64,000 nt of DNA. Origin: Moraxella sp. Its GTDB lineage: Bacteria > Pseudomonadota > Gammaproteobacteria > Pseudomonadales > Moraxellaceae. Shown here piece after piece: positions 50,201 to 55,993 of this stretch. How positions within the stretch are numbered: position 1 is the first letter of the stretch; every line of letters begins with the position of its first letter. The position numbers and the translations under genes were made by a program. Where the stretch lies: NCBI GenBank assembly GCA_030528385.1, contig JAUMYZ010000001.1, forward strand, positions 110,382 to 174,381, read 5' to 3'. The notes beneath the pieces are model-generated. The model did no database searches, was not told the origin of the DNA, and was given only the letters and a program-made list of their open reading frames with translations.

Positions 50201-50653
50201 GCCACCAGCCAATTATTTGGGGCTTGGCAAGAAGGCATGAATGAATTGACGGTTAAGTCCTTGGTGATTGACGAGCAATCTCAACCCGCCAACTTTGATG
50301 GGGAGTTTTTCTTTAAAGTGCCAAACGTTGATGAGTTTAAATTATTGACCGTTTCTGACCATGACCAAGCAATTTTAGACGCGCTAGGGCGAACAGATGG
50401 CAATCTTGATGGCTGGTCAACAGAGCTTAAGATGAATGTGGCTGGTGTCAGTGATGATGAAATGGCACAATTAAGACTCGATGCATTGATAAAAAGCGAC
50501 ACCGAGCTGCCAACAAAGTTGGTGGCAAGCCACACGCCAGCCACCAAAGAGATAAAGTCCGACACATCAGATGATGTGTCGGAGATGAGTTACCATCAAG
50601 ACGGCACAGCGCCCAAACTTTTTGATGAGTTGTTGGCAATGCCCATTATTTAA
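41207..50653 (+). CDS. Giant Bap-like surface adhesin with three beta-helix modules, mosaic
   Basis: A 3148-residue repetitive surface protein. Residues 1-160 resemble the BapA/Bap/LapF prefix, with a hydrophobic stretch near 140-158. Two cadherin-like domains (about 180-380) follow. Ig-like domains of the QWLADGQPIQGAT type then recur eight times, four more cadherin-like domains occur (near 1215, 1851, 2403, 2502), and three right-handed beta-helices lie at about 779-1121, 1414-1765 and 1953-2317. A Calx-beta domain spans about 2695-2805. The C-terminal part (TFIIDSE and TISGFNAEQGDALQLD) resembles type 1 secretion targets. There is no Sec signal peptide and no secretion ABC genes nearby. 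The start has AGGGG upstream. GC and codon use change sharply near 42.4 and 50.2 kb. Adhesion or biofilm function is inferred from architecture. Confidence 0.88.
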   Translation: MKTMIIKAHQHHTTTAQSIVLGRTHKMVAQPKTNYELVDAQTNYAPKHITVKRVGKDLQIYADKDAQMPDLIIEGYYQSKNDGLLGLAEDNLYYYYIPDTGEIADYVTQLPESVSQGHVLGGKGQTSPWWVDGADVGSSLMAWLGVLPVAGLAGTAYHQLKREAAQKHDDESGHDDENVNHAPTDILLSNLLVEAGQAGAVIGRLSSVDVDKHDHHQYRVSDARFEITSDGVLKLKAGQSLNHDTEQSLALQITSTDVGGQSYSKDFILQIQENPAHPSIPPSTNHAPTDIILDNDTVQERKAGAIVGGLSAIDPDLGDVHSYVLSDGRFEIVNQQLKLKDGYVLNHRTEPVINLSVMVSDGKEGVYQKSFVLYVQDDPSYPPNINLAPQPNAVIAIDGEAKVGQTLTAQLTDPDGVSGSPQYQWLADGQPIQGATQSTHMLTAADQGKVISVQATYTDGKNTAEAPQSRATAPVAADTPAPPPPAPDDTPPTLTISAAQSDLASGASTLITFKTSEPVQGFTADDVLVRGGTLSNFRQVDATTFTATFTAGATGHASVQVADDAFVDLADNPNESASLELAISAAPTPLGNEAGAVSIHGRAQVGETLSATLVDSDGLPADDKVQYQWFADGQPIQGATQATYTLTPADKGKQIRVQASYTDDKGHAESPQSEATAAVTDPMPPAPNGAVMISGNPQVGEILHAAIFDDNNLDHSTVQYQWFADGQPIQGATQSAYTLTAADKGKQISVQASYTDFAQTRETPTSEATAPVSDAPTPPNGGKLGVHVPKPVTDFVANAKDYGAKGDGKTDDTAAIQKAVDAVAEKGGGIVDIPAGTYLVDGTKNIVMKSNIIVRMADDTTLKTIPNDQPTYAIFRVQNVENVHFLGGTLVGDRYESGTTEGQSGWGVQIYSSRNVVVENVVARDFRGDGFMVGRYYLKEPQPEDIVFYNITADGNRRQGLFISDGDHIKILNSTFKNTQGHPMEAGIDIEPNSPPDSPTGVPGIVRDVEVSGNTFENNAYYGIVVSRSRERPTTLEDVRITKNTFTGDGHAIHVIGLKGGEISGNTIADSNIDIPYFDINLEYSQNVTVRDNTMYGGRDRDLVKDGAIGNNTLSGNVRHAAVHIEGSAKVGETLTATVLDGDGQPTPPHITYTWRAGSDIVASGKGLPTYTVRPEDTGKAISVEISFPHIYGNVAGQQESARSAPTLPVGSAGSHAPTDLFLRGGYTLPEKTDGATVGKITVRDKDVADHYAFTVSDERFEIDASGILKLKPGQQIDYAREKYVSLAITARDDSGALSEAFTLRVKPPVASPDANKLAAVIIQGFAKNGETLTAVVKDADEAPTSGIRYQWYADSQAIDGATASTYQVRAADAGKQIQVKASFTDNAGHSESMMSGATMTVPGAYTPPAPTPPNNGGKLGVHVPKPVTDFIANVKDAAYGAKGDGQADDTQAIQKAIDAVAEKGGGIVEIPSGTYMINGAATSVLGPGFVPRKSGLQVKSNVIIRMADDTVMQVIPNGEKHYDIFNIYNAENVAIMGGTLVGDRHGHLDNQGEWGMGIKIASGKNVVIENVVVREFWGDAVYIGDSGSLPRTASENVTVYKLTADGNRRQGMSITFADKVLVEDSVFKNTGGQGGTPPQAGIDIEPNSHEQVSNVTIKNSTFDNNSGYGIILLEGPTVENADIRNVVIDGNTIKNSYAGIVVNNTGGHTISNNHISDIGNGRQYSLWLNPNSHDNTVSGNTVQTGSIVDRGSNNALSGNTFESVAFVRGEAKVGAVLTAEVHNDDGAPRNLSYQWLANGKKIDGATAASYTVRPEDAGKRISVEASFDKDGGARETEYEVPTPPIESAPNQAPTDITLSADRLPENKAGAIVGKLTTTDEDQGDTHSYTVNDKRFEVDAQGNLKLKDGVKVDFADGQTIPLTITTTDKAGAKYSETLTLQVQDDPAYPAPTPPNGGKLGVHVPKPKTDFIANIKDAAYGAKGDGQTDDTAAIQKAINAVAAKGGGIVEIPAGNYLVDAIKSVHLKSNVIVRMADDAVLKAIPNDADSYAVFTLREVDNAHLLGGTLVGERDAHLGNKGEWGMGVLIRSSSNVVVENVTARDFWGDGFYVGINSGADPQSQNIVFYNIVADNNRRQGLSITDAKGVKVLDSVFKNTNGHMPVSGIDIEPNPSRSTTDIEIRGNRFENNSGFGIVVSGSQFNRDNAFGKAYRDTVTKNIVIEDNHFEGNRDGIGIDGLIGGRVAGNTIRHGNYVVSPTGGIRKLWLDSMSRDITVENNTIYGGGYPRGYRENGQIIEGGGIENKGQNNTIRNNSYKADVFVRGHMKAGETLTAHVYDGDIVPAEVRYQWLADGQPIANATGRTYRLSDSDHGKRISVHVEFTDGAGQEETATSAASNPIGSPQPNHAPLWAYVVGNYIADETPGAVIGNIGVHDPDLGETYTYRISDERFEIVADTLKLKDGIQIDDASEKTVGLAIEITDSANHSFVRELDLIVVPAYQAIPNRAPTDIALSADRLPENQAGAVVGKLSTSDPDKGDTHTYTVNDQRFEVTADGTLKLKDGVKVEFADEQTIALEITTTDKGGEKYSETLTLQVQDDPAYPAPNQRPSGEVRINGETKVGYTLSAAHTLQDPDGLGDITYIWKIGGREVGRGATYTPKESDLGKTLTVTASYTDGHGHAESIDSAPSQAIAADTRPLLTLRANDTSVLEGDLIAYNLNLSEALNEPVEIDMRLVHISTDRQDFLESSTWTITIEPGVTDRGIFFRPLRDIHDEKTESYRIEITGSSGNVRLGNASVTTQLEDHTDPAQAGIMPAPVDISASNGKLIFRPGKNAAKMRIYYTNPEGMARDFDFATWDNEWMDFSSFPEGSSFDPKTGRTEIPVSAFKPGSEITAWAAESTYGTPYEILNVVRIDANGGISPVSAEARPQTVRLPIADKQLIGEETTLDLDKLGDIQHGSEAQDTFIIDSECLLDGCPPTTISGFNAEQGDALQLDNHILATSQLFGAWQEGMNELTVKSLVIDEQSQPANFDGEFFFKVPNVDEFKLLTVSDHDQAILDALGRTDGNLDGWSTELKMNVAGVSDDEMAQLRLDALIKSDTELPTKLVASHTPATKEIKSDTSDDVSEMSYHQDGTAPKLFDELLAMPII
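43541..44565 (+). repeat. Beta-helix module A of the adhesin
   Basis: The first of three homologous modules (residues about 779-1121). It opens with GGKLGVHVPKPVTDF and the pectate-lyase-3-like segment YGAKGDGKTDDTAAIQKA, then GGTL and VVVENVVARDF rungs, GIDIEPNS and NNTLSGN. About 30 bp at its start are nearly identical in DNA to modules B (from 45452) and C (from 47069). Confidence 0.8.
44888..44899 (+). other. Eikenella-type DNA uptake sequence, 11/12
   Basis: ACGCTACCTGAA, one mismatch to AGGCTACCTGAA, at the start of the third cadherin-like domain, coding LPE. Confidence 0.55.
45450..46500 (+). repeat. Beta-helix module B of the adhesin
   Basis: The second copy (residues about 1414-1765): GGKLGVHVPKPVTDF, YGAKGDGQADDTQAIQKA, GGTLVGDRHG, VIENVVVREFWGDAVYIG and GIDIEPNSHE. 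It differs from A by an extra segment near ATSVLGPGFVPRKS. Confidence 0.8.
46793..46804 (+). other. Eikenella-type DNA uptake sequence, perfect
   Basis: AGGCTACCTGAA, an exact match to the 12-mer dialect reported for Eikenella, coding the RLPE of SADRLPENKAGA in the fourth cadherin-like domain. Confidence 0.8.
47067..48155 (+). repeat. Beta-helix module C of the adhesin
   Basis: The third copy (residues about 1953-2317): GGKLGVHVPKPKTDF, YGAKGDGQTDDTAAIQKA, GGTLVGERDAHLG, VVENVTARDFWGDGFYVG and GIDIEPNPS. It is followed by an Ig-like domain, as are A and B. Confidence 0.8.
47791..47802 (-). other. Eikenella-type DNA uptake sequence, 11/12, reverse
   Basis: On the minus strand this reads TGGCTACCTGAA, one mismatch to the 12-mer, within beta-helix module C. 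Confidence 0.55.
48749..48760 (+). other. Eikenella-type DNA uptake sequence, perfect
   Basis: A second exact AGGCTACCTGAA, coding the RLPE of SADRLPENQAGA in the sixth cadherin-like domain. Confidence 0.8.
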
Positions 50654-51556
50654 TCATCGTTGGTTGAGCAGCTCAATGTCGGCAGGCTTTAGGCGAAAAT
50701 TTTTCATGTCTTGGCTTTGGGCATAAGGGTACATCAGGGCGCTGGGGTCGTCATTGTGCCCAATGCCCAGCGCATGACCCAGTTCGTGTGCCAAAGTCAG
50801 GCGCAAATCGTCCAGCGACTGAAATTCATAAATGTTGATTTGTTTGCCATTAAAAATGCCTTTGTCAAATTGATGGGGGACAAATTGTTGGTTGGCGCTG
50901 TCAATGGCGTCATTGATGGTTTGGGCTTGGTGATTGAACCGTTCCACCATCTCATTAAACCGCGTTTGCTGCTGTTGGTAGTGATGAATTTCTTTGTCAA
51001 GCACTTGTTTTTGTTGTAACAGACGCTGGTGCTCCGTGCTGAATTGGGGGTTGGTTTGCACAATCGCTGCGTAGGCGTTTTGCCAACGTTTGATTTTTTG
51101 TTGTAGGGTGTTAAAGTTGTGGTTGAGCGCTTGACGTTGTTTGTCAATGTGTTGTGCTTGTTGGTTGTGAGATTGTATCATTTGTGTGATGGCGTGTTGG
51201 GTTTGTTGTTTGGCGGTGGTGGTGGCTTGGCGTTCGTCATAAATCAAATTGATGGTGAGCTGGGCATTGTTGTCATAAACAAACCACTGCCGAGCTGTGC
51301 CATCGTGCCAAATTTGCGCCGCTTCGTTTGTTAGAGCTTGCAGCTGGGCGCGTCCAATGCCAAAGCGCTCGTCAATGACGCCAATACGATACCGCACCCG
51401 AGTGTCAAAAGGGTGGCATAAGCGGTCAATACCGCTGTTGTATTTTAGTTGGGGGTGCAGCAGATTTTGTATGGCAAAAAACACAACCACACCACCAAAG
51501 ATTGCCCATAACAGCAGCAGCCAGCGGTAGCGTGTCGGTTTCATCGGTGGGGTCAA
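50654..51556 (-). CDS. Membrane-anchored matrixin-type zinc metalloprotease
   Basis: A 300-residue protein with one N-terminal anchor (about residues 9-28). The middle is Gln/Asn/His-rich and probably coiled-coil (residues about 125-210). The C-terminal zincin motif [11 protein letters not shown] matches HEXXHXXGXXH, followed by the Met-turn candidate SALMYPY, as in M10 matrixins. The active domain would face the periplasm or outside. Its stop abuts the adhesin stop with no spacer (convergent). It starts with a 4-bp overlap with orn and so lies in the orn transcript. A role in processing the adjacent adhesin is possible but unproven. Confidence 0.82.
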   Translation of the reverse strand: MTPPMKPTRYRWLLLLWAIFGGVVVFFAIQNLLHPQLKYNSGIDRLCHPFDTRVRYRIGVIDERFGIGRAQLQALTNEAAQIWHDGTARQWFVYDNNAQLTINLIYDERQATTTAKQQTQHAITQMIQSHNQQAQHIDKQRQALNHNFNTLQQKIKRWQNAYAAIVQTNPQFSTEHQRLLQQKQVLDKEIHHYQQQQTRFNEMVERFNHQAQTINDAIDSANQQFVPHQFDKGIFNGKQINIYEFQSLDDLRLTLAHELGHALGIGHNDDPSALMYPYAQSQDMKNFRLKPADIELLNQR

Positions 51557-52134
51557 TCAAGCAATTTAAAAAAATGCTCACGATAATGGCGCAACTCACG
51601 GATAGAATCGCGGATGTCATCAAGCGCCAAATGCGCCCCACCTTTTTGATAGCCGCTGGCAATGTCTGGTCGCCAGCGATAGCACAATTCTTTGATGCTG
51701 GAGACGTCTAGGTTGCGATAATGAAAATAGGCTTCTAATGTGGGCATTTGTCGTGCCAAAAAACGGCGGTCTTGGCAGATGGAGTTGCCGCACATCGGAG
51801 AGATGCCTTTGTCCACCCATTTTGCCAAAAATTCAATGGTGGCTTGTTCGGCGTGTGTCAAGGTGATGTTGCTGCGGCGCACGCGGTCAATCAGTCCTGA
51901 TTGTCCATGTTGGGTCTTGTTCCAATCGTCCATGCCGTTGATGGTGGCGTCAGGCACTTTGATGGCAAAAACAGGACCTTCTGCCAAGATGTTTAATTTG
52001 TCGTCGGTAATGATGGTGGCAATCTCAATAATCTCGTCGCGCTGAGTGTCCAGACCTGTCATCTCAAGGTCAATCCAAATCAAGCCTTTTTTGGTTTTGG
52101 GGTGGGGCTTTGGGGCGTGTGTTTTGTTGGTCAT
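51553..52134 (-). CDS. orn: Oligoribonuclease
   Basis: A 193-residue 3'-5' exonuclease (DEDDh) that degrades di- and short oligoribonucleotides, including pGpG from c-di-GMP turnover. DLEMTGL carries the first acidic pair, and [11 protein letters not shown] contains the last conserved Asp with the nearby His. Length is normal (about 181-195). The matrixin gene overlaps its stop (ATGA). Confidence 0.95.
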   Translation of the reverse strand: MTNKTHAPKPHPKTKKGLIWIDLEMTGLDTQRDEIIEIATIITDDKLNILAEGPVFAIKVPDATINGMDDWNKTQHGQSGLIDRVRRSNITLTHAEQATIEFLAKWVDKGISPMCGNSICQDRRFLARQMPTLEAYFHYRNLDVSSIKELCYRWRPDIASGYQKGGAHLALDDIRDSIRELRHYREHFFKLLD

Positions 52135-52180
52135 GTTGGTTACTTATGTTGCTAAAGACCTTGATGATAAGCCTTTAAAA

Positions 52181-52600
52181 TTAACTTAAATGTTTGGGCG
52201 TCTCTTCGTGAACGTGGGCATGCCACTGGTTCATTTGGTGCTGCATAAAGCTGGCAATCGCCGCTTGAATCATGTGGTGGCTCATGACTTGTATGGTCTC
52301 TTTGCCCAGCATTTCTTTGATTTTGTCAGCAAAATCAATACTGACCAAGGCTTCATCGCCACCCACTTCTCTTAGAACCAACGCGCCATTTTCGTCTTCT
52401 ACAAACTCAAGATAGGCTTCTTTGATGATTGTTTCTTTGGTGTTGCTTGGGTCGTCTGCTGTCTTTTTGGGTGCTCGTTTTTTGGTGGTTTTGCCCGATG
52501 GAGCACTGTCTGCTTTTGTGGTTTTGCTGCGCCGCTTCGGCTTGGGTGTGTCTTCGGTCTCAACCACGATGTCCACGCTTTTTTTGTCGTCTTTTGCCAT
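52181..52600 (-). CDS. Conserved-looking hypothetical protein, charged N-terminus
   Basis: A 139-residue soluble protein of unknown function. The first ~60 residues are Lys/Thr/Pro/Ser-rich and probably disordered. The C-terminal half (GDEALVSIDFADKIKEML to the end) looks folded and ends in a His-rich stretch with NQWHAHVHEE. The ATG at 52600 is chosen because AAAGG lies eight bases upstream; the frame is open 20 codons further. It lies in the leftward rpe-orn run. Confidence 0.65.
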   Translation of the reverse strand: MAKDDKKSVDIVVETEDTPKPKRRSKTTKADSAPSGKTTKKRAPKKTADDPSNTKETIIKEAYLEFVEDENGALVLREVGGDEALVSIDFADKIKEMLGKETIQVMSHHMIQAAIASFMQHQMNQWHAHVHEETPKHLS

Positions 52601-52660
52601 TAAGATGCCTTTTTTAGTGTCTGTCATGCTTATCAATAGGGGCAATGTTGAAATTTTCAA

Positions 52661-52984
52661 TCAGCGCCAATAGCGAAGTTTGGCAATCATAAACAAAAAT
52701 CCCACAAACATGCCCAAATAATAAGCCATTTTGACGTCAAAACTGTCATCACGGTATTTGATGGGCATGCTTATCAAAGCGGTACAAGCAGGCAATAAAA
52801 ACAAGTAGAACACCCAATTTTCTAGCACGTGCAACCAGCCTTGCAATCTGTCGCCTTGACCGTGGCGCAAACCAGACAAACTCAGCAGCGCAATCAGTAC
52901 AATCAGCGTGAGAATCAAGCCTTTGGGGACGTCTTTGGGGACAAAGCGGTCAGGCAGCAATCTGCCGAGCAGTTTATACATCAA
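52661..52984 (-). CDS. Small inner-membrane protein, unknown function
   Basis: A 107-residue protein with three predicted helices (about 22-39, 54-72 and 86-102) and a basic C-terminus (KLRYWR). Its start overlaps the stop of the preceding small membrane gene by 4 bp, so the two are probably translated together and may form a complex. No family was recognised. Confidence 0.7.
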   Translation of the reverse strand: MMYKLLGRLLPDRFVPKDVPKGLILTLIVLIALLSLSGLRHGQGDRLQGWLHVLENWVFYLFLLPACTALISMPIKYRDDSFDVKMAYYLGMFVGFLFMIAKLRYWR

Positions 52985-53286
52985 CTATAGCGTCCCATAA
53001 TGGTCAAAAGTGCCACACAAGACATCAACCAACCCAGTGTCCACGCGTTGCGTGTTTGGATATTGGCGTTGTTGACTGTGTTTAGTAGCCACGCCCCGCC
53101 CACGAACATGCTGGGCATAACAAGCATAAAAAAGGACACCACCACCAGCGCATGACGCACGACAAGCATTGGTTCATCGCCTGCCAACAAGCGAAAAACG
53201 TAGCCTGCAATCGCAAGCAAAAACGCAAAAAACCCCAAACCAGCCGTAATGGTCTTGGGAATCAAACTTGGATTGGCATTACTCAT
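52981..53286 (-). CDS. Small inner-membrane protein, unknown function
   Basis: A 101-residue protein with three helices (about 12-32, 42-64 and 80-97). The start MSNANPS at 53286 overlaps the rpe stop by 8 bp; an in-frame Met six codons upstream is also possible. It pairs with the following 107-residue gene. No family was recognised. Confidence 0.68.
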   Translation of the reverse strand: MSNANPSLIPKTITAGLGFFAFLLAIAGYVFRLLAGDEPMLVVRHALVVVSFFMLVMPSMFVGGAWLLNTVNNANIQTRNAWTLGWLMSCVALLTIMGRYS

Positions 53287-53971
53287 GGCGACCCACTTGT
53301 GCAAGTTGCTGTTTTATGGTGTCAATGACGTCTTTGTAGCTGGGCGCATTAAAAATGGCTGACCCCGCCACAAACATATCGGCGCCAGCTTCGGCGATGG
53401 CACAGATGTTATGGGCGTTGACACCACCATCAATCTCTAGGCGAATATCAAGCCCGCGTTCATCTATCATGCGACGCACGGCGCGCACTTTGTCTAGGGT
53501 GTGGTCAATGAATTTTTGACCGCCAAAACCAGGATTGACGCTCATGATTAAAATTTGGTCAAGTTTATCCAGTGTATGATTTAAATAATATAAAGGCGTG
53601 GCAGGATTGAACACCAATCCACACTTTGCGCCGCCATCTTTGATGAGCTGCAAGCTGCGGTCTATGTGCTCGCTGGCTTCTGGGTGAAAGGTGATGACGT
53701 CTGCGCCTGCCTTTAAAAAGGCTTCAATCATGCTGTCTACAGGTTTTACCATCAAATGCACGTCAATGGGTGCGTCAATGCCGTAGTCTTTTAGGGCTTG
53801 ACAAATCATCGCCCCAAAGGTGAGATTGGGCACATAATGGTTGTCCATCACATCAAAATGCACCACATCTGCCCCAGCGTCCAATACGTCTTGTACGTCT
53901 TGACCAAGGCGGGCAAAATCTGCCGATAAAATAGATGGCGCAATCAAAAAGCGCTTATCAGGTAAAATCAT
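53279..53971 (-). CDS. rpe: Ribulose-phosphate 3-epimerase
   Basis: A 230-residue TIM-barrel enzyme interconverting ribulose-5-P and xylulose-5-[14 protein letters not shown] at the N-terminus, [16 protein letters not shown] and [13 protein letters not shown] are family signatures with the metal-binding His and Asp residues. The start is the ATG at 53971; a TTG four codons upstream is in frame. It heads the leftward run of small membrane genes, orn and the matrixin. Confidence 0.96.
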   Translation of the reverse strand: MILPDKRFLIAPSILSADFARLGQDVQDVLDAGADVVHFDVMDNHYVPNLTFGAMICQALKDYGIDAPIDVHLMVKPVDSMIEAFLKAGADVITFHPEASEHIDRSLQLIKDGGAKCGLVFNPATPLYYLNHTLDKLDQILIMSVNPGFGGQKFIDHTLDKVRAVRRMIDERGLDIRLEIDGGVNAHNICAIAEAGADMFVAGSAIFNAPSYKDVIDTIKQQLAQVGRHE

Positions 53972-54026
53972 ACACAAGCCCAAAATAAAAGCTATGATAA
54001 CAAATTATAAAAATTTATACAAAAGA

Positions 54027-54058
54027 AAACAAGCCAAAACATCGGTCTTGGCTTGTTT
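54027..54058 (-). terminator. Terminator after the FadL-type gene
   Basis: The 11-bp perfect stem AAACAAGCCAA/TTGGCTTGTTT with a 10-base loop is followed on the minus strand by a T-rich stretch. It separates the FadL-type gene from rpe. Confidence 0.78.
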
Positions 54059-54068
54059 GGTGGTGGAT

Positions 54069-55511
54069 TTATTTTTTGTCTTGGTAGGCGAGCTTGACAC
54101 CGACGATATAGCCGTCATTTTTTTCAAATTTGCCTGCGGTGGCTTTGGTGGGCAGCTGAGCGGTGGCGTCGCCAAATTTTAGGTATTTGCCGCCTGCGGA
54201 CACAGACCAGTTGGGCGTTAGATTGTATTTGGCACCCAAACCAACGCTGTAATAGCCTTTGATGGGGCCAAGCGTGCTTACAGGGTTGCCCGCGCCGCTG
54301 TCATAACCAACACTGCCCGACACCGCCAGTTTGTCGGAGAGTTTTTTGCCCAAGCCAAGTTCTGCCGACCATTGGTCTTTGCTGTATTCAACGATTGCCA
54401 AAGGTGTGCCGTTGTTTGCTCTTGCGGTGGCGTCGCCGTAGGTGGGCGGTCTGATGTCAAATTTGCTCCAAGGCACAAAACGCGCTTTGGCGGTCAGCAG
54501 CATGGTTGGGCTAACCCCAGTTTGAAAATCCAGATTATAAGATTCTGGTAAGGTTACTTTAAAATCACGCGTGGTTGTGCCCGCTGCTCCCAGCGCAGGG
54601 AACACTTCGGCAATTGGCGTGCTGTGCTCAATCTCTGAGCGATAGGTCAGGGCAGCTTTTAGGGCGATTTTGGGGACGCTGTAAGAGACGCCTGCCACCC
54701 AACCATAAGATGTGTCGGGACTGATGCGTGCGTCATACCCTGTTGCCCCTTGGTAGGCGCTGCCGCGTAAGTGCACTTCACCCGTTAGGCGTTGCATGGC
54801 AGGACCACCATAGAGTTGTAAGTTCTTGTTGGTGCCCAGTTTGGCGCCCAAGAGCAATGTGGCGTTGTTGGTGCGAATCTCCACATTGGTGCCTTCGCCT
54901 TTTTGGGCTTGGGCAACGCCAGCAGCATTGAGTGCGCTGCCCAGTTTCGTGGCGGTGCTCACAGTTTCGGTAAGTTTGGCTTCTAATGCGGCGGTGTTTT
55001 GATTGGCGGCTTTGGCGGTGGCGATGGCTGTTTTTAATTGGGCGATGCCTTGCTGAGCCTGAGCAAGGGCGGTTTGTGCAATGGCGGCGTTTGGCACTTG
55101 TCCGTTGGTCAGGGCATTGATGGTGGCGTCTGCGCCTTGAGCGACAAAATTACTGCTGCCAAAATGCTCTACTGCTGCCCCAAAAGGCTCATCATACACC
55201 ACGCCCACGCTAAAGGTGTCATTGACGTCTGCTTTGACCCCAAAACGGAAAAAGTCATAAGTTTCGGCAACGTTGCCTGTGGCTTTGCCCTTGATGTAGT
55301 TGTCTTTGCTTGCGCCGCTGGTTACGCCATTGTCATGACCTGAAACATTGGCATCAATATAGGTATAAACCGCTTCGGCATAAGTGCCGTCTTGTAAAAA
55401 TGCTGTGATGTCCTGTCCTGAACGGTCAAGACCTGCCCCTTGGGCGCTGACACCAGCACCTAATGAGACAATGGCTAAAGCAAGCGTTTTGTAATTAAAG
55501 GCTTGATTCAT
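54069..55511 (-). CDS. FadL/OmpP1 family outer-membrane transporter
   Basis: A 480-residue outer-membrane beta-barrel for uptake of long-chain fatty acids or other hydrophobic compounds. The signal peptide ends near residue 25 and the mature start AGLDRSGQ is typical of FadL. The barrel ends in alternating aromatic/hydrophobic residues with GAKYNLTPNWSVSAGGKYL. An Ala/Gln-rich, probably helical insert (about residues 125-205) is unusual in length and probably extracellular or in the plug. The start at 55511 (MNQAFNYKTL) has AGGAG seven bases upstream. Moraxella OmpE belongs to this family, so it may be the equivalent. Confidence 0.88.
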   Translation of the reverse strand: MNQAFNYKTLALAIVSLGAGVSAQGAGLDRSGQDITAFLQDGTYAEAVYTYIDANVSGHDNGVTSGASKDNYIKGKATGNVAETYDFFRFGVKADVNDTFSVGVVYDEPFGAAVEHFGSSNFVAQGADATINALTNGQVPNAAIAQTALAQAQQGIAQLKTAIATAKAANQNTAALEAKLTETVSTATKLGSALNAAGVAQAQKGEGTNVEIRTNNATLLLGAKLGTNKNLQLYGGPAMQRLTGEVHLRGSAYQGATGYDARISPDTSYGWVAGVSYSVPKIALKAALTYRSEIEHSTPIAEVFPALGAAGTTTRDFKVTLPESYNLDFQTGVSPTMLLTAKARFVPWSKFDIRPPTYGDATARANNGTPLAIVEYSKDQWSAELGLGKKLSDKLAVSGSVGYDSGAGNPVSTLGPIKGYYSVGLGAKYNLTPNWSVSAGGKYLKFGDATAQLPTKATAGKFEKNDGYIVGVKLAYQDKK

Positions 55512-55696
55512 GGCTAACTCCTGTAACACAACTAATAATAAATGACACTGTATAGCAAAATTGTAAATAAATATGCCAATGTCGCTTATCTTAAAACAAA
55601 TATTTTTTGAATACAAGAAAAAAGTACTGTTTGTGTGATATTGGCGGTTGGCTGGTCAGACTGTGAATAATTGTACAAAAACGTCAGCCAACCTTG

Positions 55697-55897
55697 TCAA
55701 TAATGGGGCGGTCTGTCTGTGAGCACATCAAAGGATGAATGTTCTTGTTGGTTTTCAAGGCAACGATACAGCAGTTTTAATTGGTCTTGTAGGTCTTTGA
55801 TGGTTTGGTCTTGGCGTATGATGACCTTGTCCAAAGCGTCAAGCGCATTTTCTAGGTGGGCAACTTTGATTTGGAGATTGATGATGTCATCGGTCAT
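55697..55897 (-). CDS. slyX: SlyX family protein
   Basis: A 66-residue coiled-coil protein. Residues 3-45 form one long heptad-rich helix (IINLQIKVAHLENALDALD region), and the C-terminus RPPHY matches the (L/P)PPHY end of SlyX. Function is unknown. The ATG at 55897 is preferred to an upstream TTG. It is divergent from uup. Confidence 0.85.
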   Translation of the reverse strand: MTDDIINLQIKVAHLENALDALDKVIIRQDQTIKDLQDQLKLLYRCLENQQEHSSFDVLTDRPPHY

Positions 55898-55952
55898 GGT
55901 GGTGTCAATCAAAAAGAAAAAGCATTGGCGATAACAATTTAAAAGATAAATT

Positions 55953-55961
55953 TGTTATAAT
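55953..55961 (+). promoter_or_regulatory. Extended -10 promoter for uup
   Basis: TGT directly followed by a perfect TATAAT (55956-55961), 33 bp before the uup start; no good -35. Confidence 0.5.
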
Positions 55962-55993
55962 TGGCGTTCATTTTAGCACAGTTAAGAAAATTT

